Below are positions 11,538 to 22,972 of a stretch of 64,000 bases of DNA, in pieces. Where the stretch lies: positions 1,222,501 through 1,286,500 of the forward strand of contig JAOTOL010001553.1 in assembly GCA_034440575.1 (NCBI GenBank). Reading direction: 5' to 3'. The stretch comes from Imbricaverruca yamaguchii (taxonomy: Eukaryota; Arthropoda; Thecostraca; Neoverrucidae). The position numbers and the translations under genes are program-made. Under the pieces are notes generated by a model. That model did not search any database and was not told the DNA's origin. It was given only the letters and a program-made list of their open reading frames with translations. Numbering within the stretch: the first letter of the stretch is position 1; every line of letters begins with the position of its first letter.

Positions 11538-12150
11538 TACTTAGGTGCGTTGGTTTCAAAAGGCCTTAAAGCAGAAAAACAATGTATCTCAGCTAGGAAC
11601 AGGGCACTAAGAATGCTGGGACTCATTAATAGGAGTGTGAGATATGAGAGCAAGGAAGTCATGAAAAACTGTAGGTACTTAGCATATGTCCGACCCCACT
11701 TGGAATATTATGTACAAGCATGAAGCCCATACCTAGAAAAACAAAAACATATAGATATGTTAGAAAGGGTGCAGCACAATGCCACTAGACTCATCCGTAG
11801 AGTAGGTAACCTTGAACGTGGAGAAAGGCTTAGGGCATTATGTATGTACTTATTCAAGTATAGGAGGTTAAGGGGGACATGATTTAAATGTACAAAATTG
11901 TGAAAGGGCTAGATCAGGTCAATTTGAATGGTCAATGGTCAATGATGCTCTTCGGTTCGGAGTATCACATAGTGGTCATCAATTCAAGTAAGACAAACTG
12001 TTGTGTGATAGTTAAGCGGCAGCAGGTCTTCGGTTAAAGGGTGGACCAGTGGAATAGGCTGTCTGCTTATGTTGTTGGGAGCCCCTCATTGAATGTATTT
12101 ACAAGTAGGGTGGACAAACTTTTTAGACACGAAAATCTTGTTCTTAGGTT
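11538..12150 (+). pseudogene. Decayed CR1/L2-type non-LTR retrotransposon, C-terminal RT remnant
   Basis: Conceptual translation from about 11541 gives the characteristic C-terminal end of CR1/L2-like LINE reverse transcriptases. Segments include NRALRMLGLINRSVRYESKE (from about 11598), a YVRPHLEYYVQA stretch, then ERVQHNATRLIRRVGNLERG and ERLRAL. The expected Trp in the QAWSP motif is a TGA stop. A frameshift follows RRLRG near 11878, after which MYKIVKGLDQVN reads in another frame. A last piece, VDQWNRLSAYVVGSPSLNVF, ends with a VDKLFRH-like tail near 12132. The family match is from knowledge of these proteins, not a search. The copy is 5'-truncated, has stops and frameshifts, and is dead. 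Confidence 0.88.
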
Positions 12151-12720
12151 CTAATTAGTGATGGATGGGGTGATATTTATGCTAGGTAAGTGTGCACGGC
12201 ACAGAACCGTTCCAGCAGGCATGGATGCAGTTTGAAAATTATTGGTAAGACATTCAATCCACATGTATTAAGAGGGACTAAGGGAATATCGCTGGATAGT
12301 TAGGGTAGATAGGCATTGATAGGTGTGTGGGATGTTGGTGGATGGTTTCTTTAAGATGTGGTGATGGCTTGGGTGGATCTTTTTAACGGGCTTCTGGTAT
12401 ATTTTGTTTACAGACTTAACTGGATGGGCCCTTGTGCCTATCATTAAGTTTAACACTTTATGATTTATGACTTTAAGCTAGGCATTAGTAGGTGTGCAGA
12501 TGTATATACAGGCTTGGCAGGTGCTGCTGAAAACAAAAACAAACATTATGCAACTCGCACCCCCAACAATACAAAAAACACTCTGAACGTTCCTCAACCA
12601 TGTGAGGAGCCTCGCATATATCCATCCAGTGCCGCTTGCTTTCGCACGTGCAACGTCCTGGGAAGCATCAGTCTCGTGGTGGACCCCTGCAGGACTGCAC
12701 CACGTGTTGCAGCCGGCAGA
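12151..12720. other. Possible LINE 3' flank and unique DNA
   Basis: Lower-GC DNA directly downstream of the LINE remnant. The first few hundred bases may be its 3' untranslated region, but no tail repeat or target duplication could be placed. No gene seen. Confidence 0.45.
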
Positions 12721-13766
12721 CACCTACCACCCACCACGCCACCAGCCACCAGCCACCACCCACCACCTACCACCCACCACGCCACCAGCCACCAGCCACC
12801 AGCCACCACCCACCACCCAACCAGCCACCACCCACCACCCACCAGCCACCATCCACCACCCACCAGCCACCACCCACCAGCCACCACCCACCACCCACCA
12901 GCCACCACCCACCACCCACCAGCCACCACCCACCACCCACCAGCCACCACCCACCACCCACCAGCCACCAGCCGCCAGCCACCACCCACCAGCCACCACC
13001 CACCACCCACCATCCACCACCCACCACCCACCACCCACCACCCACCAGCCACCACCCACCAGACCACCACCCACCACCCACCACCACCAGCCACCACCCA
13101 CCACCCACCACCACCAGCCACCAGCCACCACCCACCAGCCACCACCCACCACCCACCACCACCAGCCACCAGCCACCACCCACCAGCCACCACCCACCAC
13201 CCACCACCACCAGCCACCAGCCCCACCACCAGCCACCACCACCACCCACCAGCCCCACCACCCACCAGCCACCACCACCACGCCACCACCCACCAGCCAC
13301 CACCACCACCCACCAGCCCACCACCCACCAGCCACCACCACCAGCCACCACCCACCAGCCCCACCACCCACCAGCCACCAGCCACCAGCCACCACCCACC
13401 ACCCACCAGCCACCAGCACCAGCCACCACCAGCCACCAGCCACAGCCCCACCAGCCACCAGCCACCAGCCACCAGCCACCAGCCACCAGCCACCACCCAC
13501 CACCACCACCACCACCCACCAGCCACCAGCCACCCCACCACCCACCACCCACCACCCACCACCACCACCACCAGCCACCAGCCATCGGCCACCACCACAC
13601 CACCCCACCAGCCACCAGCCACCAGCCACCACACCACCCACCCACCATCCACCACCCACCAGCCGCCACCCACCAGCCACCCACCACCCCACACACACAC
13701 CCACCACCCAACCAGCCACCACCCACCAGCCACCAGCCACCAGCCACCAGCCATCGGCCACCACCA
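12721..13766. repeat. C/A-rich 7-bp hierarchical repeat (CCACCCA/CCAGCCA)
   Basis: More than 1 kb built almost entirely from CCACCCA and CCAGCCA heptamers with extra CCA triplets, giving 14-, 17- and 24-bp higher-order periods. The plus strand has almost no T, so the complementary strand is G/T-rich. All frames on both strands are open for 350-540 codons (His/Pro/Thr or Gly/Trp/Val), which is a composition artefact. Confidence 0.97.
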
Positions 13767-14092
13767 GGCCCCTGACCATTGCCCGGGGCGCGGCAGGGTG
13801 GCTCGGCAGAGCGCGCCTGTTGGTGCAGGGCTGAACCGATACCCGATACGATGCCGACCTTCGACGCCGGCCGGCTGTCAGCGGTCACACAAAAAGACGC
13901 AGCTGGCACAACTGGCGCAACTGGCGCAACGGGGGCACCGGGTCGCGATCTCATTTTGGCTCGGTCCGTTAGCCTGTGTGCCGAATTTCGTTCGCTGTTG
14001 TGTGCGCGTCCGATGGCGTACTGGGCAACGTCGTTGTGTGCGCTGGGTTTCGCTTATTTGCGTGCCGCGGCGTGTGGCCGATTGAGGTCGCC
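13767..14092. other. Unique spacer with a 9-bp repeat
   Basis: ACTGGCGCA is repeated about three to four times at 13905-13935. Otherwise unique GC-rich DNA without a supported gene. Confidence 0.6.
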
Positions 14093-15154
14093 CAGCTGTG
14101 GACATAGTGTGACATGGGGTGGTGTCAGCTGTGGACATAGTGTGACATGGGGTGGTGTCAGCTGTGGACATAGTGTGACATGGGGTGGTGTCAGCTGTGG
14201 ACATAGTGTGACATGGGGTGGTGTCAGCTGTGGACATAGTGTGACATGGGGTGGTGTCAGCTGTGGACATAGTGTGACATGGGGTGGTGTCAGCTGTGGA
14301 CATAGTGTGACATGGGGTGGTGTCAGCTGTGGACATAGTGTGACATGGGGTGGTGTCAGCTGTGGACATAGTGTGACATGGGGTGGTGTCAGCTGTGGAC
14401 ATAGTGTGACATGGGGTGGTGTCAGCTGTGGACATAGTGTGACATGGGGTGGTGTCAGCTGTGGACATGGTGTGACATGGGGTGGTCTCAGCTGTGGATA
14501 TAGTGTGACATGGGGTGGTGTCAGCTGTGGACATAGTGTGACATGGGGTGGTGTCAGCTGTGGACATAGTGTGACATGGGGTGGTGTCAGCTGTGGACAT
14601 AGTGTGACATGGGGTGGTGTCAGCTGTGGACATAGTGTGACATGGGGTGGTGTCAGCTGTGGACATAGTGTGACATGGGGTGGTGTCAGCTGTGGACATG
14701 GTGTGACATGGGGTGGTGTCAGCTGTGATAATGGGTGTGAATAGTGTGACATGGGGTGGTCTCAGCTGTGGACATAGTGTGACATGGGGTGGTGTCAGCT
14801 GTGGACATAGTGTGATATGGGGTGGTGTCAGCTGTGGACATAGTGTGACATGGGGTGGTGTCAGCTGTGGACATAGTGTGACATGGGGTGGTGTCAGCTG
14901 TGGACAGTGTGACATGGGGTGGTGTCAGCTGTATGAATAGTGTGGCATGGGGTGGTGTCAGCTGTGGACATAGTGTGACATGGGGTGGTGTCAGCTGTGG
15001 ACATAGTGTGACATGGGGTGGTGTCAGCTGTGGACATAGTGTGACATGGGGTGGTGTCAGCTGTGGACAGTGTGACATGGGGTGGTGTCAGCTGTGGACA
15101 TAGTGTGACATGGGGTGGTGTCAGCTGTGGACATAGTGTGACATGGGGTGGTGT
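14093..15154. repeat. 33-bp minisatellite, about 32 copies, highly homogeneous
   Basis: The unit is CAGCTGTGGACATAGTGTG followed by ACATGGGGTGGTGT. From 14093 to about 14460 the copies are essentially identical. Scattered variants (GTCTCAG, GATATAG, a shortened GGACAGTGTG unit, GTATGAATAG) lie between 14460 and 15080. 33 is a multiple of three and both strands lack stops in some frames, so an 11-residue repeat (SCGHSVTWGGV) and a complementary Thr/Pro/His repeat appear as open frames over 300 codons. The near identity implies very recent expansion or homogenisation. Confidence 0.97.
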
Positions 15155-16252
15155 GTCCAATGGCGGCGGCACCTCACTTGGCCAGTGGTGGCGGGAGGGT
15201 GCACACTCGTTGTAGACTCACTATATACCGTACATCGTCATCTAGCTCGCTTAATGCATGCTAAAATTAATAAATTTCCGGGAAAGGAATTCCCAAATGC
15301 ATTCCCTTCATTCCCAAATTCGCCGCCCCCGTGGTGTCTGTATGCAACTAACGTCAGGCCGTTACGATGATGTTGAACTTCATGTGCTCCTAGGAACTGG
15401 AGCGCGTGGTCAGGGTGATGCGGGAACAACTTGTTGATCGTGCGGTGGTCGAAAAACGTTTCGTGGAAAAACGTGGAAGGTTGAACTGATATGAAATGTT
15501 GGTGTTCGCTTGATTCATCTTCGGATATGAGTACTCGTTGGCGTATTTGAATGTACATGAATCATGTGGATAATGACTTTTTTGACGTTGCAGTGTTTTG
15601 TTTCAGCATGGTGCGGGGTAACCATGTCATGGTGTCCTCTCTACCCATATATATACTTACCAAATCATGTGTACCAAATCATGTGCCATGTATACGGATC
15701 CAATTCCTGGACATAATTTCATAAACGAATTAGCAGATAACTGGGAATCTTCGAACATGACCCATTCTATTTTACTCTTGAAACCGAAATAGGCGCGAAG
15801 TACGGTGTTAATGTTCACCGCAATACCAGGAAGTATCGTAGGTTTGAGGTTAGACTGGCCCGACTGATTTTGAAACTTTCAGAATCACTGGTGGGAAACA
15901 GGGCAAGTTCACCACAATTTGCAATCGATGCACAACATTTGAAACCTGAATAGCATTGCGGTAAGCATGTTGGGATTAACCACGTGGAATGCTCATGCAT
16001 CCGGAAAGCAGTCACGTGATGCGGCCGAGCCGCCACTCCTGTGGCTGACAACTTGGCGCCATTTTTCTGATGTCTGGACGGCCGGCTCCGAGTTCAGAAC
16101 TAATCTGGCGCGTAATATTTTAAACTTGACCTTTGGTTAGATCACCGGTCATACAGGGCGCTAACGTGTGCTAACTCTGCGAATGCTGCAAGCCAACAAA
16201 TTATTTATCTGAGATGCTTGATACAATGTGGTCATGGGGTGCTTACTGATCT
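15155..16252. other. Unique AT-richer stretch, no confident gene
   Basis: Non-repetitive DNA. On the minus strand an open frame without an in-frame stop runs from 15878 to 15661 and ends at a GTAAGTATAT donor-like sequence (15660-15651). I see no domain and treat it only as a weak exon candidate, listed under findings. A small tandem copy of ACCAAATCATGTG lies at 15659-15685. Confidence 0.5.
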
Positions 16253-16722
16253 CACCTCGTCAGCTGTTGAGCGTTCTACTACCAACCTCGTCAGCTGTTG
16301 GGTGTTCCACTACCCACCTCGTCAGCTATTGGGTGTTCCACTACCCACCTCGTCAGCCGTTGGTGTTCCACTGTTCCACCTCGTCAGCCGTTGGGTATTC
16401 CACTACCCACCTCGTCAGCTGTTGGGTGTTTCACTACCCACCTCGTCAGCCATCGAGCGTTCCACTGTCCCACCTCGTCAGTCGTTGTGTGTTCCACTGT
16501 TCCACCTCGTCAGCCGTTGGGTGTTTCACTACCCACCTCGTCAGCCATCGAGCGTTCCACTGTCCCACCTCGTCAGTCGTTGTGTGTTCCACTGTTCCAC
16601 CTCGTCAGTCGTTGGGTGTTCCACTGTTCCACCTCGTCAGCCGTTGGTGTTCCACTGTTCCACCTCGTCAGCCGTTGGGTGTTCCACTGTTCCACCTCGT
16701 CACCCATTGGGTATTCCACTAA
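16253..16722. repeat. 31-bp minisatellite, about 15 copies
   Basis: Units share CACCTCGTCAGCCGTTGGG, then TGTTCCACTACC or TGTTCCACTGTTC, with spacing of 30-33 bp. Two unit types (CTACCC and CTGTTC or CTGTCC endings) are interspersed. A three-unit block (CTACCC, CATCGAGC, TCGTTGTGTG) recurs at about 16435-16510 and 16530-16600, showing a higher-order duplication. Confidence 0.95.
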
Positions 16723-17585
16723 TCGTACCATAGCAGGGCTGATATTTATTCATGCAGACTGGAACTCCCCGAGGCTATCGTCATTGTTTGTCGGGGACCA
16801 ATGACGTCACAGGATCAGCATGGCAGACAGAAGGAGCTGTAATCGACAGATTGTATAATCATCCGCCCCTCCGATGTCACCGGATAGCCTCAGAACGGTA
16901 CCCACACGAGGGAGCTGTGCATACATCAGCTCATGATATTTTGATTGATCAGTGATTATATGGCTGATTGCAAATAGGAAGGGACAAGCACGAGCATCCG
17001 CAAGTATTCGCCGACCATATCGCCGATGTGTTACCATGGTTCTCATCCGGATAATTTTGCTCCCGGCTGTAGCAGGAAGTGCATGCAGGACAGAATGAAG
17101 TAGGATAACTGACAACGACAGACTGCAGACTGTGAACCACTATCCATGTCATCCAAACACGTCGGTCGTCCATGAACTGAACAATGAGATCGCCTGCATG
17201 TAATAGGATCCGGTGCCAACAACGACACCCAGAGACACGATAAAAGCATTAATGCCGAGGCGGCCAGTGACACGGACACGCTCTCAAACTCGGAAGGCGG
17301 AGCGGGGGCAAGACCCATTTTGAAGTCGGTTATTTTCATGCCACGCCCCGGGGATCAATGCTGAATTCTTCTCCAAGGTGCCGCGTCCTCTGTCATCCCC
17401 TACCCTCTCCACCTATGGCGTCAGCGCCCCTGGAAGCAGCACACCGACACGACACGAGCGACGGCGAGGCACAATGGAGGAGGATGACAGGCTGGTGCGC
17501 AGCTCGCCGACCGCTCCAAGGTCGCCGCTCCAAACGACAGTTCAGCTGAAGTGATTTCCGCGCGGTCAGGCTGATGCTGCGGCGG
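16723..17585. other. Unique spacer, no gene seen
   Basis: Mixed-composition DNA without supported genes. A consensus CRE octamer TGACGTCA lies at 16802-16809. Confidence 0.5.
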
Positions 17586-19310
17586 TCAGCCACACCGCCA
17601 GACAGTACATTGTCTGGCGGTGACAGCCACACCGCCAGACAGTACATTGTCTGGCGGTGACAGCCACACCGCCAGACAGTACATTGTCTGGCGGTGACAG
17701 CCACACCGCCAGACAGTACATTGTCTGGCGGTGACAGCCACACCGCCAGACAGTACATTGTCTGGCGGTGACAGCCACACCGCCAGACAGTACATTTGTG
17801 CAGCCACACCGCCAGACAGTACATTTCTGGCGGTGACAACACCGCCAGACAGTGCATTGTCTGGCGGTGACAGCCACACCGCCAGACAGTACATTGTCTG
17901 GCGGTGACAGCCACACCGCCAGACAGTACATTGTCTGGCGGTGACAGCCGACACCGCAGACAGTACATTGTCTGGCGGTGACAGCCACACCGCCAGACAG
18001 TACATTGTCTGGCGGTGACAGCCACACCGCCAGACAGTACATTGTCTGGCGGTGACAGCCACACCGCCAGACAGTACATTGTCTGGCGGTGAACAAGCCG
18101 CCCCAATAACATTTCTGGCGGTGACAGCCACACCGCCAGACAGTACATTGTCTGGCGGTGACAGCCACACCGCCAGACAGTACATTGTCTGGCGGTGACA
18201 GCCACACCGCCAGACAGTACATTGTCTGGCGGTGACAGCCACACCGCCAGACAGTACATTGTCTGGCGGTGACAGCCACACCGCCACCACCAGACAGTAC
18301 ATTGTCTGGCGGTGCACACCCCAACAACTGGCCAACCGCCAGACAGTACATTGTCTGGCGGTGACAGCACAGCCACACCACCAGACAGTACATTGTCTGG
18401 CGGTGACAGCCACACCGCCAGACAGTACATTGTCTGGCGGTGACAGCCACACCGCCAGAACATTGTCTGGCGGTACAGCACGCCAGACAGTACATTGTCT
18501 GGCGGTGACAGCCAAACACCGCCAGACAGTACATTGTCTGGCGGTGACAGCCACACCACCGCCAGACAGTACATTGTCTGGCGGTGACAGCCACACCACC
18601 AGACAGTACATTGTCTGGCGGTGACAGCCACACCGCCAGACAGTACATTGTCTGGCGGTGACAGCCACACCGCCAGACAGTACATTGTCTGGCGGGGACA
18701 GCCACACCACCAGACAGTACATTGTCTGGCGGTGACAGCCACACCGCCAGACAGTACATTGTCTGGCGGTGACAGCCACACCGCCAGACACATTGTCTGG
18801 CGGTGGCGCGCCAGACAGTACATTGTCTGGCGGTGACAGCACACCGCAGTACATTGTCTGGCGGTGACAGCCACACCGCCAGACAGTACATTGTCTGGCG
18901 GTGACAGCCACACCGCCAGACAGTACATTGTCTGGCGGTGACAGCCACACCGCCAGACAGTACATTGTCTGGCGGTGACAGCCACACCACCAGACAGTAC
19001 ATTGTCTGGCGGTGACAGCCACACCGCCAGACAGTACATTGTCTGGCGGTGACAGCCACACCGCCAGACAGTACATTGTCTGGCGGTCAGCCACGCCGCC
19101 AGACAGTACATTGTCTGGCTATGGCAGCCACACCACCAGACAGTACATTGCGTGGATGTGACAGCCACACCGCCAAACAGTACATTGTCTGGCGGTGTCA
19201 GTCACACCACCGGACAGTACATTGTGTGGCGGTGACAGCCACACCGCCAGACAGTACATTGTCTGGCGGTGACAGCCACACCGCCAGACGGTATATTGTC
19301 TGGCGGTGTG
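17586..19310. repeat. 37-bp hairpin minisatellite, about 46 copies
   Basis: Each unit contains a perfect inverted repeat, ACCGCCAGACA, 6-nt GTACAT loop, TGTCTGGCGGT (11-bp arms), joined by a 9-nt linker GACAGCCAC. Every unit can therefore fold into a 28-nt hairpin, and the array is a string of them. Many units are identical. The variants are mostly short deletions or insertions around the stem (17790-17830, 18085-18115, 18285-18330, 18460-18490, 18785-18850), while substitutions cluster at the right end (19110-19300). Open frames up to 590 codons on the minus strand are periodicity artefacts. Confidence 0.97.
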
Positions 19311-19361
19311 GCTGCCTCTGTGTTCCGACTGTCGGGCGGCATCGGCTGATGCGAACGGTGC

Positions 19362-20030
19362 CGGCCATCTGCCATCTCCCCTGCCACCTGTCGTCTGCCA
19401 TCTGCCATTTGCCACATGTCATCTGCCGCCTGCCATCTGCCACCAGCCACATGTCATATACCATCTGCCTTCTGCAATATACCATCTGCAATATATCATA
19501 TGACGCCTGTCAGATGCCACCTGTCACATATCATCTGCCATCTGTCACATGTCATCTGGCATCTGTCACATGTCATCTGACATCTTCCACCTGTTATGCC
19601 ATGTACCATCTGCCATCTGCCACCTGACATATGTCATGTACCATCTTAAAAACGCCGTCTGCAACACTCCATCTGATATCTGTCATCTACCACCTGACAT
19701 CTGCCATTTTTCATCCATCATCTTCCATCTGCAATCTGACTTCTGTCACTTGTCATCTGCCACTTACCATCTGCCACCTGCCATGTGCAATCTGCCATCA
19801 GGCATCTGCCATCTGTCGCATATCATCTGTCTGCTGCCATCTGCCATATGCCATCTACACTTGCAATCTGTCATCTCATCCGGCTTCTGCTTCACGCGAT
19901 ATGCTACACGCCATCTGGCACACGCTATCTGTCATCTGCCACCTGTCGTCTGACACATGTCTTATGACATATGCCATCTGTCCTCTTCTAAACGTATCCG
20001 CCACCTGTCATCTGCCATTTTTGCATTCCA
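19362..20030. repeat. Degenerate CCATCTG/TCATCTG repeat (about 10-bp period)
   Basis: Irregular runs of CATCTGCCAT, CACCTGTCAT and CACATGTCAT, diverging steadily to the right. The plus-strand frames are Cys/His/Ser/Ile-rich low-complexity peptides produced by the repeat. CACCTG and CACATG E-box-like words are frequent as a side effect. Confidence 0.9.
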
Positions 20031-22306
20031 TTTTGCAGGAAAACTGTGTTACTGCAGGCCAGACATGGTGTAGCGTACTTAAAACGCATCCGCGCATGAG
20101 AGCGGGTCGGGTCTACCTATGGCAAATTGTGCTTATTTGTACGCAATTGCGTGTCTTTTATGTTGGGTATCCGGTTGCCGAGCTGAAATGTCTGTATTCC
20201 CGAATTAATTTGCTTGGGTGATCATATGCACGCACATGTATTGCACAGCCTTGGCTATTCAATATATTATTATACTACTTACCTGGTCATTTCAGTTCGG
20301 ACCATTCCTAAGTACGAGTAGGCTAACTGGTCAGAAACATGGGCGTTGTCACGGTGGGGGATGGCACTTTGTGATCAGCGGACTTTTTGGAATCTAGCAT
20401 AAAGCCAATGACGTAGCATTGACAAATAGACCGTAAGGACCACGAAGGACTCCCCCAGTTCCAATTCCTATTAAAAAACCGTCGCAACACCCATGCTCAG
20501 AAGTACATTTTAGGCATTCTATGCTCATCAGTAGCTTCGCTGGCCTTGGAGTTTAGGGGCGCATCGACTTCGTCGGCCATGCACCTAGCAATGGCCTTTT
20601 TCCGCAAATAGTTAAAGGGCTTATCAATCTTGCGATTAATGTTTGTAAGCTTTACTCATTTTGAGAGAATTTGAAAATAGGTATCCGAGAAAATCCGTTT
20701 TATATGCGAAGCAACAAGGCTAATTCTGCTGAAAATTTCATGAGCGAACATGACATTTATAGGCGTAGTAACCCGGGAGCCAACAGGAACCCAATTCGAT
20801 GTAAAATATAGATTTCTCAGGGGAATTAGCGCAACTAAGGAAGGGTAGTGGCAGCATTTAATATTCCGCTCACCTTCAATAATTTCCACACCTCTGCTAT
20901 TCAGATCTAATGGACCCAAGGTTAAACTAATGGGCTTTCATGAGGTGTGCGACGTGAAAAACAGTGCGGTAGGATGTCGAAATCCTCTTTGAACAAGCAT
21001 GACCTATACAAATACTATTTGTTAATCTCGTGGAACATAATCAGAAAACATTCGGATGCCTACTTCTAGCCATTGGCGGAGAAGCCATTGGTCGGGTCCA
21101 ATGCACGAAGGCAATGTGTGTTTCCATTTTAATTCATGAGGCTCACCCCATACGCTTATTTATCATGCTAAGAAAGCAAACACATTGATGGGGCCTATTT
21201 AAAGGAGGCTCGGGTAGATGACTTCTTTAGAACACAAGATATATGTATTGATCAGGGTGCTTATGTGTCCTTTTTCTCGTTTTGTAATATCTTCCCTTGA
21301 GGTGATTAACTCAGATGGGCCCTGTAAACCTGACTTAAGCCTCGATACTTCATGATCATATTTTCATTCATATGCAAGCAACTTAGTGGTGCCAGGACTC
21401 AGGCTTCACCAATAGTGTAGGCAGCTGTACCCAAGGTCGTCCACCGCGGCTCAACCAGTTCTTTCATGCCGATTTTATTGCATTATGCGATGTTTTTGGT
21501 TTGTTCATGACCGTAAGACCCGTGCTGTAGTGTACCGATCGAACTGATGAAGTAGGCAACGCTAGTAAAACCTCAGGTTTCCCCATTGTGGGCCATCTCG
21601 GTACGAATCATAACACCAGAGGTTACAATTTCCCCGCTAGATGTCGCAGAGGCATTCTTCATGTGGCTACTGCTGTTTGAAGTATGCTAGCTATTGAAAC
21701 TATTGATCTCATATTTTTGGTAAAACAATTAATACACCAAGGTAGGTGTTCAAAGTATGTCCCCATTTCATTGAGTTTGGCTCAGAAAATTGTTAAATAT
21801 GCCATGTGGTTAACGGACACCCCTTGGCTTGGACCAGTCTGGTAGAATGGACTCTCCCGAAATGGGCGGTTAGTGATGAAAGCGGCGCGCAGTCGGCAGT
21901 CGGCCGCGCAAACAAACTGGTTTGGTTCACTCTGGTTCAGTCTCCATTCCGAAGCTCAGTCGGAATTGCAGTGACGTGGTACTTGTCCGGAACTGGGTCC
22001 TTCGTTCTAGTGCGTTCAGCTTTCCAACGGTTCCGCTACATTACAAGGTACGTCGCTGATGGTGGGCAACCCTAGGCTCTGGAATCGATCGGTTCGGGAA
22101 TCATAAGCAACATTTTGAATTCCCCAGGCGGCCAAGGGTAGACGGGGTTCGTAAATCCCATGCTAAATATCTGTAACATTCGGAGCCTCTCAATGAGAGC
22201 CGAAATTTTCCCCGTCCATCCCCCCTCCCCCAAAAATTATGTCATGTTTCGGTAACGATTTACTTTTGTAGCACCAAACCAAGGCCAAAGAGGTAGGTAC
22301 CTAGTC
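20031..22306. other. Ordinary lower-GC DNA, no confident gene
   Basis: The longest non-repetitive, AT-richer segment of the window. A minus-strand open frame at about 20940-20656 (about 95 codons, no in-frame stop, start uncertain) has mixed, protein-like composition but no motif I recognise. It could be a relic of a mobile element or chance. No splice evidence was found. Confidence 0.5.
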
Positions 22307-22443
22307 ATTACACGACGATATAATATATCGTGTAATTAGTAGGTATCGGATATATTGTCCGATATAAGCCACAATATCGGATATATTATGGCTTATTGGT
22401 GCAGCGTGCTTAACCACGCTGGGGCACAGTAAGCACGTGCCCC
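22307..22443. repeat. Cluster of five consecutive small inverted repeats
   Basis: Five perfect stems follow one another: ATTACACGA/TCGTGTAAT (22307-22336), TATCGGA/TCCGATA (22344-22364), ATAAGCCA/TGGCTTAT (22364-22396), CAGCGTG/CACGCTG (22402-22421) and GGGGCAC/GTGCCCC (22421-22443). The word TATCGGATATAT occurs twice. This could be a small non-autonomous element or a structured transcript. I see no terminal repeats or target duplication. Confidence 0.7.
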
Positions 22444-22907
22444 TAACCCAGCGAACCATATGCCCGAATTACCCAGGTATGTGGGGCCTACTTTAACATT
22501 ACGCATGTGAGTGAACACTAGGTAAAATCGTATCAGAAGTGTCCTTCACGTGTTCAGCCTGCTGTGAACGGAGTCGGAAGTACTGAGCACTTCTGGACGT
22601 ACCCTCCGGAGAACGAGTCTCATAGTCCATTATTGCACGCTCCCACTCAACTGACCTGTTCGCTCACATGGCAGGGAGCCGTGCGGGAACCGGTCAAGGT
22701 CATTCGGCTGGCCTTGCGCGCAACGTAAAAGAGGGGCCTATACACACACACTCGCCCGCTCTGGATGGACTCCCAAATCAGCCGGGTGTTTCCAAATCTG
22801 GCTGTGAGTGTGGTGAAATTGCCAAGAAGCCAGAGGTTTTGCACGATTATATGCAACTTAGAGCAGCGTGAAGCCACCATGAAACCGTCTCAGTGGTTAC
22901 CAGTAGC
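22444..22907. other. Unique stretch
   Basis: No gene or repeat recognised. Confidence 0.5.
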
Positions 22908-22972
22908 GGATACAGGGGGGGCAGTGGGGAATTTTCCTGAAGGTGACGCCCCTCCGGCCGGGAAAATGTGGC
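22908..22972. repeat. Dispersed repeat copy ending CCTCCGGCCGGGAAAA (copy a)
   Basis: GGATACA, a G-run, GCAGTGGG, then GACGCCCCTCCGGCCGGGAAAA. It matches 24643-24715 in order and spacing with indels, so the two are likely copies of one dispersed element. On the complementary strand the order suggests the body of a SINE-like element. Confidence 0.6.

Noticed and set aside
12594..13954. Long Gly/Trp/Val-rich and His/Pro/Thr-rich proteins
   Set aside because: They are frame readings of the CCACCCA/CCAGCCA repeat, open in all frames on both strands, with no start context or conserved domain.
13779..15103. Repeat protein with SCGHSVTWGGV units
   Set aside because: The 33-bp unit is a multiple of three and stop-free on both strands. 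The copies are identical at all codon positions, with no excess of silent changes that selection on a protein would leave.
17586..19310. CRISPR-like array (37-bp palindromic repeat)
   Set aside because: There are no unique spacers: the linker is the same 9 nt throughout. No cas genes are present and the context is eukaryotic.
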